Positions 1-9,915 of a DNA stretch of 64,000 nucleotides are shown one piece after another. This DNA is from an archaeon GW2011_AR15 (GTDB lineage Archaea > Nanobdellota > Nanobdellia > Woesearchaeales > GW2011-AR15), in contig CP010425.1 in assembly GCA_000830295.1 (NCBI GenBank), positions 932,884 to 996,883 on the forward strand. Reading direction: 5' to 3'. Position 1 is the stretch's first letter. Every line of letters starts with the position of its first letter. The notes below the pieces were generated by a model that did not search any database, had not been told where the DNA came from, and worked only from the letters and a program-made list of their open reading frames with translations. Both the position numbers and the translations under genes were made by a program.

Positions 1-19
1 CCAAAAATACAGTATGATA

Positions 20-679
20 CTAGTTTTTCTCTCCCCACTTTGAAATGCCGTGAAGGGCCTGCAGGGCTTTCATCTGGTCGTCTTCGTTGATTATGAAGAT
101 ATGTTCGCTTCCGCATATTACCCCGTCGATAATGCTTATATCGTTAAGCGCAAGCTCGCTTGTCAGCGCAGCGAAAACCCCGGGAGTTTCCTTTACATCC
201 TCAGAGTAAATAATGCTTATCTCACCTATTTTCTTCTCAATCTCAACAATATCTTTTTTTGTGAAAAGCTCCTCTACTTTTTTGAGGTTGGCCTCATCTA
301 TCACTATTTTTACGAACTGGCTCACTTCCAGTATCCTCAGAACTTCGCCTTTTGAGAAATCAATTTTATTATATAATTTTATCAGGGAATTCCTTACGTC
401 CATTTCTTTCCTGAAGAGCACAGAAGCCATTCTTGTTCTTGAGGAGACTTTTGCTCCTGCAATAAGCTTGTACCTTTTCTTTATATACTCTTTTGGCTCT
501 TCTTTTGTTTCGTATCTCCTTATCGCGCTTATCACAGCATCTATGGAAGATGAAAGCATAAGGTTCTTGTGGATGTACTTTGCCAGCGCCCTTGTATTGA
601 TTATTCCTCTTGTGAGGCCTCTTCTTATGGAAACGTCCTGCTCGATGAAATTTGTCACTTCATTCTGTATATTTGTCAT
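20..679 (-). CDS. ACT-domain regulatory protein
   Basis: The 219-residue protein has a helical, basic N-terminal half (about 1-105) and a C-terminal half with two ACT-like repeats. The second repeat reads like a classic aspartokinase-type ACT fold, with VKETPGVFAALTSELALNDI at about 165-185 followed by a strand ending in HIFIINEDD. ACT domains bind small ligands, usually amino acids. No kinase or dehydrogenase domain is attached, so this is a stand-alone regulator of unknown target. It is transcribed away from the HAD phosphatase at 765, and its start lies in an AT-rich divergent promoter region. Ligand and partner cannot be read from the sequence. Confidence 0.75.
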   Translation of the reverse strand: MTNIQNEVTNFIEQDVSIRRGLTRGIINTRALAKYIHKNLMLSSSIDAVISAIRRYETKEEPKEYIKKRYKLIAGAKVSSRTRMASVLFRKEMDVRNSLIKLYNKIDFSKGEVLRILEVSQFVKIVIDEANLKKVEELFTKKDIVEIEKKIGEISIIYSEDVKETPGVFAALTSELALNDISIIDGVICGSEHIFIINEDDQMKALQALHGISKWGEKN

Positions 680-764
680 ATTTAATAAAAATGTGTCATG
701 ATTTAAATATTTATCTGATTTGTGTCGTTGCTTTTAAAAAATCTTTTTCTGTTCCTGAAGTGTT

Positions 765-1424
765 ATGGATTACGGCTGTTATTATATCACAGAAAAAGGA
801 GACATACCGAGAAATGCGGAGTGGCTTGTGTTTGACATGGATGGCACCCTCACGCCAGAGTCACTGGATTATCTTGCAGGATTTTTCGGCCTGGAAAAAG
901 AAATAGCTGAAATAACAGAGCTTGGCATGCAGGGGAAAATTAGATTTGAGGATTCTGTAAGGCAGAGGCTCGGGATCATGAAAGGCATGCACAGGGAAAA
1001 AGTAATCATGGCGGGATATGAGATGCCTCTCCAGCAGGGAGCATTGGAACTTATAAGGGAATTAGGGTATGTGACAGCAATAATTACCGGCGGATTTTCA
1101 GATATTGCATACACCGTAGCAAGGAGACTGGGAGCCGATGTATACTGGGCCAATGAGCTTGTCTATGATAACAACAGGACAACTGAGAAATTCCTTATGA
1201 ATGTCAACGGGAACAAGCATGATATTATGGATTATATTCTTATGGCTCATGCGCCTGCAAGAATGATCTATATAGGAGACGGCGCAAATGATGCCAAAGC
1301 CCTTGCAAAGGCAGATATAAGCATTGCCACATACAATGCAAAACAGCCTGCAGTTGAAATCGCCAGATTCCGGCTCCCTACACCTGATTTATATCAGGCA
1401 GCAGAAATAATAAGACAAAATTAA
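765..1424 (+). CDS. HAD-family phosphatase, phosphoserine-phosphatase-like
   Basis: A 219-residue haloacid-dehalogenase hydrolase. Motif I is DMDGTLT with nucleophile D24 and acid/base D26. Motif II is IITGG near residue 107, and motif III is GDGANDA near 177. The short helical cap directly after motif I is the layout of the SerB (HAD-IB) group. It probably removes phosphate from a small phosphomonoester such as phosphoserine, but HAD substrate range cannot be fixed from motifs alone. It stands alone between the divergent ACT-domain gene and the convergent superoxide dismutase. No serA or serC lies in the window. Confidence 0.8.
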   Translation: MDYGCYYITEKGDIPRNAEWLVFDMDGTLTPESLDYLAGFFGLEKEIAEITELGMQGKIRFEDSVRQRLGIMKGMHREKVIMAGYEMPLQQGALELIRELGYVTAIITGGFSDIAYTVARRLGADVYWANELVYDNNRTTEKFLMNVNGNKHDIMDYILMAHAPARMIYIGDGANDAKALAKADISIATYNAKQPAVEIARFRLPTPDLYQAAEIIRQN

Positions 1425-1433
1425 AATAAAAAA

Positions 1434-2039
1434 TTAAGCCCCGTCAAACCTTCTTGCAACTTCTTCCCAGTTCACTACATTCCAGAATGCCCCGACATAA
1501 TCCGGCCTCCTGTTCTGGTAGTTGAGGTAGTAGGCATGCTCCCAGACATCCAGTCCCAACAGTGGCGTTTTGGCTTCCATTAAAGGAGAATCCTGGTTTG
1601 CTGTGCTGTATACTTCTAATTTTCCTTTGCTGACAACAAGCCATGCCCATCCTGAGCCGAATCTTGTTTTTGCAGCATTTGAGAATTTTTCCTTGAAAGC
1701 ATCAAAGCTTCCAAAGTCCCTCACAATAGCTTCGTTTAGTTTTCCAGATGGCTCGCCGCCGCCATCAGGGCCCATTATTGCCCAGAAAAGGTTGTGATTA
1801 ACATATCCCCCGCCATTGTTCCTGACAACCATCTTTATGTCCTCTGGCAGGCTGTTAAGGTTTCCTACAATCTCCTCAGCAGACCCTGATATGTTTTTTC
1901 CCTGCAGGGCATCGTTGAAATTTTTTGTGTAGGCAGCATGATGCTTGCTGTGATGTATTTCCATGGTCCTTGCATCTATATGCGGCTCAAGCGCATTGTA
2001 TGCATATGGTAATTTCGGTAGTTCAAAAATTTTTATCAC
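1434..2039 (-). CDS. sodA: superoxide dismutase, Mn-type
   Basis: A 201-residue iron/manganese superoxide dismutase, full family length. It has the N-terminal helical-hairpin metal ligands ([11 protein letters not shown]), the HNLFW segment, and the C-terminal signature [19 protein letters not shown]. The Gln of ANQDSP is the position that distinguishes Mn-type enzymes, as in E. coli SodA, so Mn is the likely metal. It detoxifies superoxide in the cytoplasm. The start is uncertain: the GTG at 2039 is embedded in a GGAGGTG Shine-Dalgarno-like stretch, which would leave no normal spacing. An ATT codon at 2028-2030 would give a well-spaced start and a typical N terminus (FELPKLPY). Confidence 0.93.
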   Translation of the reverse strand: MIKIFELPKLPYAYNALEPHIDARTMEIHHSKHHAAYTKNFNDALQGKNISGSAEEIVGNLNSLPEDIKMVVRNNGGGYVNHNLFWAIMGPDGGGEPSGKLNEAIVRDFGSFDAFKEKFSNAAKTRFGSGWAWLVVSKGKLEVYSTANQDSPLMEAKTPLLGLDVWEHAYYLNYQNRRPDYVGAFWNVVNWEEVARRFDGA

Positions 2040-2158
2040 CTCCAGAAATTTTTGAATATTGAAAAGTGGTTTTCATTTTCATAAGCTCAAACATTTTATA
2101 TCACCCATAAATGGAAAATAAGGCTGCTCTTATAAAAGTTATGGAAAGAACTTGCGGC

Positions 2159-2749
2159 CTAGAACGGCTTGCACTTTTCACAAGGTTTGAACTTACCAGA
2201 AGCAGCATATCTTTTTGAGCCTATAACTTTCGTATCTTTCTCGTCTTTGAGCAGCTCGCATCCTTCAGCATGAATAATGTTATCTTTTGTTGAGATATAT
2301 GATTTTATCTCAACTTTTTTCGGCTCTTCTTTTGGTTCTTCTGGCTTAGGGCTGTGCATTGGCAAAGGCTGTCCGCTGTCCTCAAATTCAAAACCGTCCT
2401 TAGGGGCATTTTTCGGGATATATTCTCCTTCCTTCAATCTCATTCTGTGCGCAATAAAGACCAATAGGATGCCCAGCGATAACGCAGCTATGGCAAGATA
2501 GCCTGAATATGCAAGATACCTGTTCAGAAGAATCAGGTCAAGCACGTAAAAAGAGACTCCGGCAATTACCAGATAAACCAGCCATGCCCCGATCTTCCAG
2601 TAAGGCTCAAGAGCCAGGAATACGAAAAGCACAACATTGAGGAACAGCAGCCCAAGGCTAAGAGCTGCAGAATCAAAGCCAGATACAAGCAGCAGGGCTG
2701 CAAGAAGCTGCAGTACAAGCACAACAAGTATCTCCCCGGTCCTTTTCAT
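2159..2749 (-). CDS. four-helix membrane protein with C-terminal H-C...CxxC tail
   Basis: The 196-residue protein starts with four hydrophobic helices in the first 100 residues or so, followed by a charged, proline-rich linker. The last 45 residues form a small domain with the pattern His-x3-Cys ... Cys-x2-Cys (HAEGC ... PCEKC). This resembles the Ada-type metal-binding fold often found at the end of secreted nucleases and membrane proteins; zinc binding is inferred. A diverged copy of the same tail ends the protein at 21763-22152. The function is unknown. It is not in an obvious operon, since the superoxide dismutase upstream region separates it from the next gene. Confidence 0.6.
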   Translation of the reverse strand: MKRTGEILVVLVLQLLAALLLVSGFDSAALSLGLLFLNVVLFVFLALEPYWKIGAWLVYLVIAGVSFYVLDLILLNRYLAYSGYLAIAALSLGILLVFIAHRMRLKEGEYIPKNAPKDGFEFEDSGQPLPMHSPKPEEPKEEPKKVEIKSYISTKDNIIHAEGCELLKDEKDTKVIGSKRYAASGKFKPCEKCKPF

Positions 2750-2843
2750 GACCAGAGAGCAGAATAATAAGCTAAATTTAAAGATTGTGGATGGCAGCTG
2801 AAATTCAAAAACCTTAATAACCCATTTTTTTTCTTCTATAGCA

Positions 2844-3866
2844 ATGATTCCGGATTCAGAGATTAAAGAGCTGAGGGAAGCGCTTGTAAATTCTACCCGG
2901 CCGCTGGTTTTCTTTGATGATGACCCTGACGGCCTGTGCTCTTTCCTCCAGTTCTACAAGCTGAACCCTGAATGCCACGGAGTTGTCTTCAAGAAGGCAG
3001 GCTCGCTTGATGCGGAATTCCTGAGGAAAGTCGGGGAATATCACCCCGATGCAATATTCATACTTGATATTGCGAATGTTGACCAGGAGTTTCTGGATAA
3101 GGTGAAAAACGCATACTGGCTTGATCACCATTCACCTTCTGAAAGGAAGAATGTGAAATATTACAATCCTATGATAAAAAGTAAGGGAAAGGACAACAAG
3201 CCCATAAGCTACTGGGCGTATAAGATTACAGGGGAGAGCTCATGGCTGGCAATGACAGGCTGCGTGGGAGACTGGTTCCTTCCTCCGGATATAAGGAAAA
3301 AATTTGATGAGGAATATCCCGGGCTTATTGACAAGAAGATAAAAAAGCCGGAAGATGCCCTGTTCAAAAGCAAAATAGGAACACTCTCAAGGGCGCTTTC
3401 ATTCATCCTGAAAGGCAAGACAAAAGAGGTAATGGATTGCGTTAAAGTGCTTACGCGAATCCAGCACCCAAATGATATACTGGAGCAGAGCACTTCCAGA
3501 GGTAAGTTTATCTGGAAAAAATACCTGAAGACCAACAGCATATACAATTTACTGATAAAATCAGTCAAAGTTACTAAGGATAAGATAATCCTGTTTAAAT
3601 ATTCCAGTGATAAAACCTCATTAACGTCTGAGATGAGCAATGAGCTTCTTTTCAGATATCCGAAAAAGTTTATAATAATTGCAAGGGAAAAGAACGGAGA
3701 GATGAAATGCTCACTCAGGTCATCAAAATACAAGGTCCGCATTATCCTTAAGAAAGCTCTTCAGGGAATTGACGGGTATGGCGGCGGGCACCTGCATGCA
3801 TGCGGAGCTGCGGTAAAGGCAACTGATTTTGACAGGTTTCTGGAGAATATAAGGCAGCAATTATAA
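2844..3866 (+). CDS. DHH-family phosphoesterase (RecJ-like)
   Basis: A 340-residue DHH/DHHA1 protein. The N-terminal domain carries FFDDDPDGL near residue 25, ILDIANVD near 72 and the name-giving DHHSP near 92. The C-terminal DHHA1 domain carries the GGGHLHACG substrate-binding motif near residue 315. These metal-dependent enzymes are 5'-3' single-strand exonucleases (RecJ, archaeal GAN) or cleave short oligonucleotides and cyclic dinucleotides (NrnA/GdpP). In archaea a RecJ-like protein associates with GINS/MCM, and a GINS gene lies at 59195, but nothing here shows which subgroup this is. The start is the ATG just after a TATA-like AT-rich region. Confidence 0.8.
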   Translation: MIPDSEIKELREALVNSTRPLVFFDDDPDGLCSFLQFYKLNPECHGVVFKKAGSLDAEFLRKVGEYHPDAIFILDIANVDQEFLDKVKNAYWLDHHSPSERKNVKYYNPMIKSKGKDNKPISYWAYKITGESSWLAMTGCVGDWFLPPDIRKKFDEEYPGLIDKKIKKPEDALFKSKIGTLSRALSFILKGKTKEVMDCVKVLTRIQHPNDILEQSTSRGKFIWKKYLKTNSIYNLLIKSVKVTKDKIILFKYSSDKTSLTSEMSNELLFRYPKKFIIIAREKNGEMKCSLRSSKYKVRIILKKALQGIDGYGGGHLHACGAAVKATDFDRFLENIRQQL

Positions 3867-3869
3867 TAA

Positions 3870-3960
3870 ATTTTATATATAGACCCGACCTACTTCTCCC
3901 CATGTTTTCAGATAATATCGTAGTTTCTATCATTATTATCTAGTTGGGGCTCTGAAAGGG
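3870..3960 (+). ncRNA. candidate structured RNA or leader upstream of ileS
   Basis: The gap between the DHH gene and ileS holds a long imperfect hairpin. CCCCA at 3898-3902 pairs with TGGGG at 3945-3949, and AGATAATA at 3910-3917 pairs with TATTATCT at 3934-3941. A TATA-like stretch (TTTTATATAT, about 3871-3880) lies roughly 25 bases before the hairpin, so the structure would begin near a transcription start. It could be the ileS leader, a small RNA, or a fortuitous AT-rich palindrome. Confidence 0.25.
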
Positions 3961-4027
3961 CTCTGGTAATTAATATGATAGAGAGCAAATTATTTAAAAC
4001 AGAACAAAAATACAGATAAGCACGAAG

Positions 4028-7000
4028 ATGGAAAAATACGACCCTGTAACTGAAGAGAAGAAAATTCTTGAATTCTGGGAAAAAGAAAAGATAAGGGAAA
4101 AAGCTGTTTCAAAGAACAAAGGGAAGAAACCCTTCTATTTTCTTGACGGCCCGCCATATACCTCCGGCAAGATCCATCTTGGAACTGCATGGAACAAGTC
4201 TATCAAAGACATGGTCACCAGATACAAAAGGATGAGGGGATTTGATGTCTGGGACAGGGCAGGCTATGATATGCACGGCCTTCCTACAGAGGGTAAAGTG
4301 CAGGCCAAGCTCGATATGAAGACAAAGGAAGAGATCCTCAAATATGGACTTGCAAAGTTCATAAAAGACTGCAGAGAATGGGCTGTTACCAACCTGAAGC
4401 AGATGAACAAGGACTTCAAAAGGCTTGGGGTCTGGCTTGATTTTGACAATGCTTACCAGACAATAGACAATGACTATATTGAGGGAACATGGTGGCTTGT
4501 AAAAAAAGCCCATGAAAAAAACAGGCTGTATGAAGGCCAGATGACAATGACCTGGTGCGGCAGCTGCCAGACAGCCCTTGCAAAGCATGAGCTTGAATAC
4601 AAGAATGTTGTTGACAAATCCCTTTATGTGAAATTCAAGGTAAAGGGCAGAAAAGACGAGTATCTGATTATATGGACAACAACGCCCTGGACAATCCCCT
4701 ACAACCTGGGAGTCATGGTCAATCCTGACCTCGTTTATGTAAAAGCAAAAGTGGGCAACGAGACATGGGTCCTTGCAAAAGAGCTTGTGAAAATCATTGA
4801 GGAAAAAGCAGGAAAAAAGTACAGGATAGCTGAGGAATTCAAGGGAAAGGAGCTTGTGGGCACGGAATACATACATCCGATGGAAGATGTCCTGAAGCAC
4901 CATTTTGATGCATTGAGGAAGAAAGCAAAAAAGCTTCATGTTGTTGTGCCAAGCACTGAGTATGTCATAACAGATTACGGAACAGGTCTGGTGCACATGG
5001 CTCCCGGATGCGGAGGCGAGGACTATGAAGTCGGCCACAGGGAAGGCCTCCCTCCTTTCAACCAGGTCAATGAAGAAGGATATTATGATAATACAATGGG
5101 TCCGTTCTCAGGGTTGCATGTAAAGAAAAATAACCTTGTTTTTGTAGAAGACTTAGAGAAAAGAGGCGCAGTTGCAGCCATGGAGGATTATCCACATGAT
5201 TACGCCCACTGCTGGCGCTGTAAAAACCCGATATTATACAGGACAACAAGCCAGTGGTTCTTCAGGGTTGAGGACCTTATCCCAAAGATGAGGAAGCTGA
5301 ATAAGGAGAAGATGTATTGGGTGCCTGACTGGGCAGGAAACAGGCAGTTTGACTCATGGCTGGAGAATTTAAGGGATAACGGAATTACAAGGCAGAGATT
5401 CTGGGGCTCTCCTCTTCCTGTCTGGAAATGCGATTCATGTAGCCACTATGTTGTTGCTGAATCCAGGAAAGAGCTGAAAAAACTAGGAGCATCCCATATC
5501 CCGGATGACCTTCACAAGCCCTGGATCGATGAAGTAACACTGCCCTGCGGGAAGTGCAGGGGAACAATGCACAGAAATCCCGATATAATGGATGTCTGGA
5601 TAGATGCAGGAGTTGATTCATGGGCATCACTTGGATATCCGCATGATGACAAGCTATTCAAGAAATTATTCCCTGCTGATTTCATAACAGAAGGGAAAGA
5701 CCAGATAAGGGGGTGGTTCAACCTGCTGTTTGTGGCAAGCATGCTGGCGATGGAAGATATATCCTTTAAGGCGTGCTACATGACCGGCTTTGTCAATGAT
5801 GCAATGGGCAGGAAGATGTCAAAGAGCCTTGGCAATGTCATAAGCCCTGATGAGATTACAGAAAAATACGGCGCAGACACTTTCAGGTATTATTCAATAG
5901 GCGCAACTGCCCCAGGCCTGGACCTTAACTATAATTTTGAGGATGTTGAGCTCAAGAGAAGAAACCTGAGCATTTTGTGGAACCTGCACAATTTTGTAAT
6001 TGACCTGGCAAAAACAAATGGCCTCAATCCTGAAAAACTAAAAAGCACAGTTCTGAAAAGCGCAGGTGATGAAGAGCGATATATTTTGTCAAAACTGAAT
6101 TCAGCAATCGCGCTTGTGACAGAGAAGCTTGACAACTACAATCTGAATGAAATTCCAATGATTACAGAAGAGCTTTACATGGAGCTGTCAAGGACATACA
6201 TCCAGCTTGTGAGGGAAAAGGCAAACGCAGGAACTGATGAGGAGAAGGAAGTAGTGCTTTATACAGTTTACAGTGTGATGAAAAGCCTGCTCATACTGAT
6301 GGCGCCCGTAACCCCTATGATTACTGAAATGATGTACCTCAATATGAAAAAAGAATTTGGCCTGAAAAAAGAGTCCATCCACCTTTATGACTGGCCTGAA
6401 GCAGACAGGAAGCTTATAGACAAAACCCTTGAAAAAGATATGGAGAATATAAAAGGAGTCATACAGGCAGTGCTGGGTGCAAGAGAGAGAGCGCAAGTGG
6501 GCACAAGATGGCCATTGCAGGAAGTCATAATCGAGACCTCAGATTCAGATGTAAAAAAGGCGGTTGAGGACCTCAAAGGGCTTATATTCTATCAGGCTAA
6601 TGTAAAATCAGTGAAGCTTGTCAAGAAATTCGACAAAGCTGACATAACCATAAAGCCTAATTTCAAGACACTCGGCCCAGAATTCGGGAAAGATTCAAAG
6701 GAGATAATCAAATACCTTTCAGAGACGGACAATTCAGCCCTTGTGAGCCAGCTCAAAGACGGCAGGCTGAAAGCAGGAAAGCATGTTCTTGAAGAAAAGC
6801 ACCTTGTGCTTGAGAAAACACTTCCAAAAGGGTATTTTACAGGAGAATTTCCTTTAGGCAATGTCTTCCTGACAGCAGATGTTCCTGACGAGCTTGTTTC
6901 AGAGGGGTATTTCAGGGAAGTGCTGAGAAGGATACAGTCTTTCAGGAAAGATGCAGGCCTGAAGAAAACAGATGACATTGAGCTCTACCTAAAGCTGGAC

Positions 7001-7165
7001 AAAGAGATTTACAGCAGGATATTGCCGTTCAAAAAAGAAATCAAAGAGAGGGTCGGAGCAAAATCCCTGGAAATTTCGACTGAGCCTGCAAAAAAGAAAT
7101 ATAAGCACAGCAGCAAGGACACAATAAAAGGCCTGAATGTCGAAGCAGGGTTTGATGTTGTTTAG
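4028..7165 (+). CDS. ileS: isoleucyl-tRNA synthetase
   Basis: A 1045-residue class I synthetase that charges tRNA-Ile. The HIGH-type motif is HLGT at residues 50-53 after the GPPYTSGKIH block, and KMSKS is present near 596-600. The CP1 editing insertion contains the typical TTTPWTIPYNLGV and the YGTGLVHMAPGCGGEDY segment. Zinc-binding Cys pairs are visible (CWRC near 398; CDSC and CGKC further on). The C-terminal region is the long anticodon-binding form of archaeal and eukaryotic-type enzymes. It is a single gene with its own upstream region, which contains the hairpin described at 3870-3960. Confidence 0.97.
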   Translation: MEKYDPVTEEKKILEFWEKEKIREKAVSKNKGKKPFYFLDGPPYTSGKIHLGTAWNKSIKDMVTRYKRMRGFDVWDRAGYDMHGLPTEGKVQAKLDMKTKEEILKYGLAKFIKDCREWAVTNLKQMNKDFKRLGVWLDFDNAYQTIDNDYIEGTWWLVKKAHEKNRLYEGQMTMTWCGSCQTALAKHELEYKNVVDKSLYVKFKVKGRKDEYLIIWTTTPWTIPYNLGVMVNPDLVYVKAKVGNETWVLAKELVKIIEEKAGKKYRIAEEFKGKELVGTEYIHPMEDVLKHHFDALRKKAKKLHVVVPSTEYVITDYGTGLVHMAPGCGGEDYEVGHREGLPPFNQVNEEGYYDNTMGPFSGLHVKKNNLVFVEDLEKRGAVAAMEDYPHDYAHCWRCKNPILYRTTSQWFFRVEDLIPKMRKLNKEKMYWVPDWAGNRQFDSWLENLRDNGITRQRFWGSPLPVWKCDSCSHYVVAESRKELKKLGASHIPDDLHKPWIDEVTLPCGKCRGTMHRNPDIMDVWIDAGVDSWASLGYPHDDKLFKKLFPADFITEGKDQIRGWFNLLFVASMLAMEDISFKACYMTGFVNDAMGRKMSKSLGNVISPDEITEKYGADTFRYYSIGATAPGLDLNYNFEDVELKRRNLSILWNLHNFVIDLAKTNGLNPEKLKSTVLKSAGDEERYILSKLNSAIALVTEKLDNYNLNEIPMITEELYMELSRTYIQLVREKANAGTDEEKEVVLYTVYSVMKSLLILMAPVTPMITEMMYLNMKKEFGLKKESIHLYDWPEADRKLIDKTLEKDMENIKGVIQAVLGARERAQVGTRWPLQEVIIETSDSDVKKAVEDLKGLIFYQANVKSVKLVKKFDKADITIKPNFKTLGPEFGKDSKEIIKYLSETDNSALVSQLKDGRLKAGKHVLEEKHLVLEKTLPKGYFTGEFPLGNVFLTADVPDELVSEGYFREVLRRIQSFRKDAGLKKTDDIELYLKLDKEIYSRILPFKKEIKERVGAKSLEISTEPAKKKYKHSSKDTIKGLNVEAGFDVV

Positions 7166-7230
7166 CATCTATTAATCTACTTTTTAGTACTAGCGCAATT
7201 TTATAAACCTGTAAAACATACTATCCTCAC

Positions 7231-8637
7231 ATGGGGACCGATAGTGACTTACTGAAAGGTATTGATGAGTATAAATTTGGCTTTAAAGATACCTCTAAGC
7301 CTGTCTTCAGGAGCAGGAAAGGCCTTGATGAGCTGGTTGTCAGGCAGATTTCAGAGCATAAGCATGAGCCTCAGTGGATGCTGGACTTCAGATTAAAGGC
7401 GCTGAAGCATTTCGAAAACAGGCCAATGCCTGCCTGGGGAGCTGATTTATCGGGACTGAATCTCAATGAGATATATTTCTACACAAAGCCAGCTGGAAAA
7501 GAAGGAAAATCCTGGGATGATGTTCCTGAAAACATAAAAAAGACATTTGAGAAGCTCGGGATACCAGAGGCAGAGCAGAAATTCCTGGCAGGAGTCGGAG
7601 CGCAGTATGAATCAGAGATGGTCTACCACAACATAAAAGAGAGCCTTGCAAAGAAGGGCGTCATTTTCAAGAGCATTGAGCAGGGGCTCAGGGACCACCC
7701 AGATTTGTTCAGGGAATATTTCGGGAAGATCATTCCAATAGAGGACAACAAGTTTGCATCTCTCAACTCTGCTGTCTGGTCAGGAGGCTCATTTGTATAT
7801 ATCCCGAAAAACGTCAAGGTTGACCTGCCCCTTCAGGCATATTTCAGGATCAATGACCCGGACATGGGGCAGTTTGAGAGGACACTGATTATAGCAGACG
7901 AGGGCTCAGAAGCCCAGTATGTTGAGGGATGCACTGCACCCATATACACTACAGACTCATTCCACAGCGGAGTCATTGAAATAGTTGTGAAGCCGGGAGC
8001 AAGGTTCAGGTACACCACAATCCAGAACTGGTCAAATAACATGTATAATCTTGTAACCCAGAGGGCATACGTTTACAGGGATGCAAAAATGGAATGGGTG
8101 GATGCGAATATAGGAAGCAAAGTTACGATGAAATACCCGTCATGCTACCTTCTTGAGGAAAAGGCTCACGGTGAGATACTTTCAATGGGATTTGCCTCAG
8201 GGCATCAGCATCAGGATACAGGAGGAAAGATGCTGCATTTTGCCCCGCATACAACAAGCAAGATAACTGCAAAGTCAATAAGCATGAAGGGAGGAAGGGC
8301 TTCATACAGGGGCCTGCTGGATATCAAGGAAAGCGCCTATGGCGCAAAATCAAATGTTGTCTGCGATGCCCTTTTGATGGATGAGGAATCCCGCTCGGAT
8401 ACATACCCCTATATGGAGATAAACGGGGATGATGCTACTGTCGGCCATGAGGCATCTGTTTCAAAAATAGGGGAGGAGCAGCTGTTTTATCTTACGAGCA
8501 AAGGTTTGTCTGCAGATGAGGCAAGGTCAATGGTTGTCTCCGGATTCATAGAGCCGCTTGTAAAAGAGCTGCCAATGGAGTATGCAATAGAGATGAACAG
8601 GCTTATACAGCTGCAGATGGAAGGTTCTGTGGGTTAG
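7231..8637 (+). CDS. sufB: Fe-S cluster scaffold protein SufB
   Basis: A 468-residue SufB, the scaffold of the SUF iron-sulfur assembly system. Family signatures include [28 protein letters not shown], the SDTYPY block and the C terminus [14 protein letters not shown]. The residue equivalent to E. coli Cys405 is Ser, as in Bacillus-type SufB, so this is not a defect. SufC and SufD are not adjacent. A SufT/MIP18-like protein is encoded at 22468 and may act in the same pathway. The gene follows ileS by 65 bases with an intervening AT-rich segment, and meets the MFS gene tail to tail with one base between stops. Confidence 0.95.
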   Translation: MGTDSDLLKGIDEYKFGFKDTSKPVFRSRKGLDELVVRQISEHKHEPQWMLDFRLKALKHFENRPMPAWGADLSGLNLNEIYFYTKPAGKEGKSWDDVPENIKKTFEKLGIPEAEQKFLAGVGAQYESEMVYHNIKESLAKKGVIFKSIEQGLRDHPDLFREYFGKIIPIEDNKFASLNSAVWSGGSFVYIPKNVKVDLPLQAYFRINDPDMGQFERTLIIADEGSEAQYVEGCTAPIYTTDSFHSGVIEIVVKPGARFRYTTIQNWSNNMYNLVTQRAYVYRDAKMEWVDANIGSKVTMKYPSCYLLEEKAHGEILSMGFASGHQHQDTGGKMLHFAPHTTSKITAKSISMKGGRASYRGLLDIKESAYGAKSNVVCDALLMDEESRSDTYPYMEINGDDATVGHEASVSKIGEEQLFYLTSKGLSADEARSMVVSGFIEPLVKELPMEYAIEMNRLIQLQMEGSVG

Positions 8638-8638
8638 T

Positions 8639-9877
8639 TTAATCAGGTATTTTTAGAGGCAGGAAAATTATCAATGCTGCTAGTGCCATAACTGCAAGCG
8701 AACCCATTGCTATTCTGTGGGAAATTTCTGTTCCGAATACTGCCAGCGCGTGTACTGTAACTCCCCAGATCAGAGGCCCTATAATTGATGCAAACCTGCC
8801 TAACATCGCATACAGTCCAAAAAATTCAGTAAGCTGGTTGTGGGGCGAGAGCTTTGTAATAATTATCCTGTCGCCGCTCCAGATGCATCCCTCTATAAGT
8901 CCGGACAAAATTCCGAATATTATAATTAATGTACGGGATTTCACCAAAGCCAGGCTAAATAAGCAAATTACAAGAAAAAACAGAACAGTTCTCTGAAACT
9001 TCTTAACTCCGAGCCTGTCAATAAGGTGCGCAGACAATAAACCCCCTATAATTGAAAATATTATCAGGAATGCAAAAAGATACTGGACCTCAGTATCTGA
9101 AAAGCCAAACACAGATGTAAAATAGATCGCCAGGAAAAAATATACTGTATGCATTGCATCGCTGTAAAAGAACCTGCTGATGTAATATCTAAGAGTGCCT
9201 GGGTATTTCTTTAAATTTCTGATTGTTTTCAGGACTCTGTTAACAGAATATTTAATGCTGACAGATGTTTTAATACTCCTGTTTTTCTCTTTTAAAAACA
9301 CTAATGCAGGCAGTGCAAACATTAAAAATAGAAATGCAATCGGCAAAAAGGCCGCGCCTCTGCCGGATTTTGTAACTACAGGCAATAGGAGCAGGATAAT
9401 CACTAAATATCCTACCTGTCCGAATGCAATGCCTATTCCGGATATCAGTCCTCGGTTTTTCTCGGTACTTACCTGAACAAGATATGAATCATATATCACC
9501 TGGCTTAGCTGCATTCCAAGGTATGCCAGCACATAGAATATAATAGAAAACAAAAGCCCGCCAAAGCCAAACAATGCAGTAAATATTACTGCCTGCAATG
9601 TGAAATAAACCAGGAACCATTTCTTTTTATGGTGTTTATCCAGCAGCGCGCCAACAACAGGAGCAGTCAGGATAATTATTATTTGGGTAAAGACAACAAC
9701 CCAGCTATAATGCAGTTCACTTAGGCCCATATCCTGAACAATCCAGAGAGGGAAATACAGCGTTCCGACCCCAAGCTGGAAGAATGAATTGGCAGCATCG
9801 TACAATATCCAGCTAAGCACAGCAGCCAAAGAGAGCTTTCCTTTGTCAGTCAGAGACTGGAATAGTTTATTTGCCAT
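8639..9877 (-). CDS. MFS transporter, Atg22/UMF1-like
   Basis: A 412-residue major-facilitator protein with about twelve hydrophobic segments. Near the start it has the YDAANSFFQLGVGTLYFPLW block typical of the UMF1/Atg22-like branch (usual form YDWANSAF), and a short basic loop (LDKHHKKKW) at the MFS motif A position. A large cytoplasmic loop follows helix 6. Atg22-like carriers export amino acids from fungal vacuoles; archaeal substrates are unknown, so no substrate is assigned. It stands alone, convergent with sufB and 38 bases downstream of rnhB. Confidence 0.8.
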   Translation of the reverse strand: MANKLFQSLTDKGKLSLAAVLSWILYDAANSFFQLGVGTLYFPLWIVQDMGLSELHYSWVVVFTQIIIILTAPVVGALLDKHHKKKWFLVYFTLQAVIFTALFGFGGLLFSIIFYVLAYLGMQLSQVIYDSYLVQVSTEKNRGLISGIGIAFGQVGYLVIILLLLPVVTKSGRGAAFLPIAFLFLMFALPALVFLKEKNRSIKTSVSIKYSVNRVLKTIRNLKKYPGTLRYYISRFFYSDAMHTVYFFLAIYFTSVFGFSDTEVQYLFAFLIIFSIIGGLLSAHLIDRLGVKKFQRTVLFFLVICLFSLALVKSRTLIIIFGILSGLIEGCIWSGDRIIITKLSPHNQLTEFFGLYAMLGRFASIIGPLIWGVTVHALAVFGTEISHRIAMGSLAVMALAALIIFLPLKIPD

Positions 9878-9915
9878 CTGCCAGGATTTAATTATTTATT
9901 ATAAATATGTTTTCA

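Noticed and set aside
4109-5038. A 309-codon open frame opposite ileS
   Set aside because: ileS has all synthetase motifs on the other strand; the reverse frame has none.
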